A DNA stretch of 63,397 nucleotides, taken from NCBI RefSeq assembly GCF_036860675.1, contig NZ_JAYKGK010000014.1:1-63397 (forward strand). The letters are read 5' to 3'. The notes under the pieces were generated by a model. It was not told where the DNA came from and searched no databases. It saw only the letters and a list, made by a program, of their open reading frames with translations. Below are positions 62,880-63,397 of the stretch, piece by piece. This DNA is from Rosettibacter primus (lineage in GTDB: Bacteria > Bacteroidota > Ignavibacteria > Ignavibacteriales > Melioribacteraceae). The first letter of the stretch is position 1; each line of letters opens with the position of its first letter. The position numbers were made by a program, and so were the translations under genes.

Positions 62880-63317
62880 TTATTGTTTTGTAAATTCCAT
62901 AATTACACGCATATTTCCCATACCGGTAATGCCAAGCTCACTTAAATCCATTTGTAATGTAATTCTAAGCTTATTGCCTGAAATTTCATAATCAAATGTT
63001 TGAGTATCGCCTGAACTGCTTTTCATAGTTATTTTTCCATTTGAAATACTCCATGTTCCTGTATCTGTATCAGATCCTTCTGCATCTGTAAAAGTAACTT
63101 CAAATGTGTGGTCACTTTTCATTTTGAATGTTGCGCTAATACCTGCCTGTTGTGGAGTAATTTCCATATTCCCGTAATCAGGCAAAATAAGTTTTGTTAA
63201 TACCCATGTTCCTACAATATCATTTTCAGGACTAACTGGATTATCATCTTTATTGCATGCAGACACAAAAATTACTAAAGTAATTAAATATAATGTAAAA
63301 AGTTTTTTTCTTATCAT
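62880..63317 (-). CDS. Lipocalin-like lipoprotein
   Basis: 145 residues. Lipoprotein signal with lipobox VSA-C at about residue 21, then NKDDNPVSPENDIVGTWVLTKL, the common GxW start of lipocalin-like domains, with alternating strands (HTFEVTFTDAEG, TGTWSISNGKITMKSS, LRITLQMDLSEL). Many Bacteroidota have such secreted lipocalin-family lipoproteins of unknown ligand. Single gene near the right edge, SD GAGGTGAGC before the ATG at 63317. Confidence 0.75.
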   Translation of the reverse strand: MIRKKLFTLYLITLVIFVSACNKDDNPVSPENDIVGTWVLTKLILPDYGNMEITPQQAGISATFKMKSDHTFEVTFTDAEGSDTDTGTWSISNGKITMKSSSGDTQTFDYEISGNKLRITLQMDLSELGITGMGNMRVIMEFTKQ

Positions 63318-63397
63318 TGCTCACCTCATTTATTAGTTAAATTCTTAATTCCGACATAGAAAAATAAAAGGGACTGTTTAAAGAGCTAAAAAAGGGA

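Noticed and set aside
1..63397. CRISPR array, prophage, tRNA or rRNA genes
   Set aside because: No regularly spaced repeats, integrase, phage structural genes, cloverleaf or rRNA signatures were seen on reading the window.

Overview
The window is a low-GC (about 30% by eye) chromosomal segment of a Gram-negative bacterium of the Bacteroidota/Chlorobiota/Ignavibacteria assemblage, most likely an Ignavibacteria relative (inference). Supporting signs are: a C-terminal sorting domain with the NYPNPFNPST signature; PorQ and other type IX secretion (T9SS) hallmarks; BamD and an ADP-heptose epimerase, which imply an outer membrane with LPS; promoters that fit the Bacteroidota form (TTG, 20 nt, TAnnTTTG); and many starts with weak or no Shine-Dalgarno (SD) sequence. 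It is dense core chromosome with no prophage, transposase gene, CRISPR array, rRNA or tRNA.

Layout. 1-7466: remnant of a GIY-YIG gene, then a minus-strand envelope cluster (CHASE2-sigma54 activator, two lipoproteins, a beta-barrel/transglutaminase protein, a FecR-like protein). 7531-10223: hydrolase, Nudix, four-helix-bundle protein and hldD. 10319-19166 (+): cobalamin-dependent methionine synthase, an AmgK-like kinase fused to a RapZ C-terminal domain, MurU-like uridylyltransferase, CocE/NonD hydrolase, outer-membrane barrel and YhcH-like protein. 19282-28645: BamD, thioesterase, FG-GAP protein, T9SS metalloprotease and ABC ATPase in overlapping order, then HtpX, PorQ and a TPR protein. 28703-34365: pyruvate dehydrogenase complex aceE-aceF-lpd. 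34486-35376: CDF metal transporter.

35481-48652 is a sulfur island made of two convergent operons. The plus-strand operon (DUF2061, cysH, cysD, cysN, cysG, sulfite reductase, tusA) reduces sulfate to sulfide. The minus-strand operon (Rrf2 regulator, cysK, sulfur carrier, metY, ThiF-type activator, DsrE, tusA, JAMM protease) carries every component of the protein-thiocarboxylate homocysteine route known from Wolinella succinogenes (HcyS/HcyF/HcyD/MetY) plus a cysteine synthase. MetH upstream could then methylate the homocysteine.

The most striking find is the 5' leader of the sulfate operon (35481-35977). A Bacteroidota-type promoter is followed by a 24-codon reading frame with TGT Cys codons at positions 10, 12 and 18. 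Its end overlaps one arm of an antiterminator that is mutually exclusive with a strong intrinsic terminator. A second, 47-codon reading frame follows and ends in TGT TGT TGT TAA. This looks like a cysteine-sensing ribosome-mediated attenuator in series with a poly-Cys uORF.

48996-63317: two orphan small genes, a T9SS pectinesterase with an esterase partner, a LytTR two-component module with one canonical and one degenerate histidine kinase, a serine hydrolase, a haem-binding protein, mfd, a 117-bp MITE-like element and a lipocalin-like lipoprotein.
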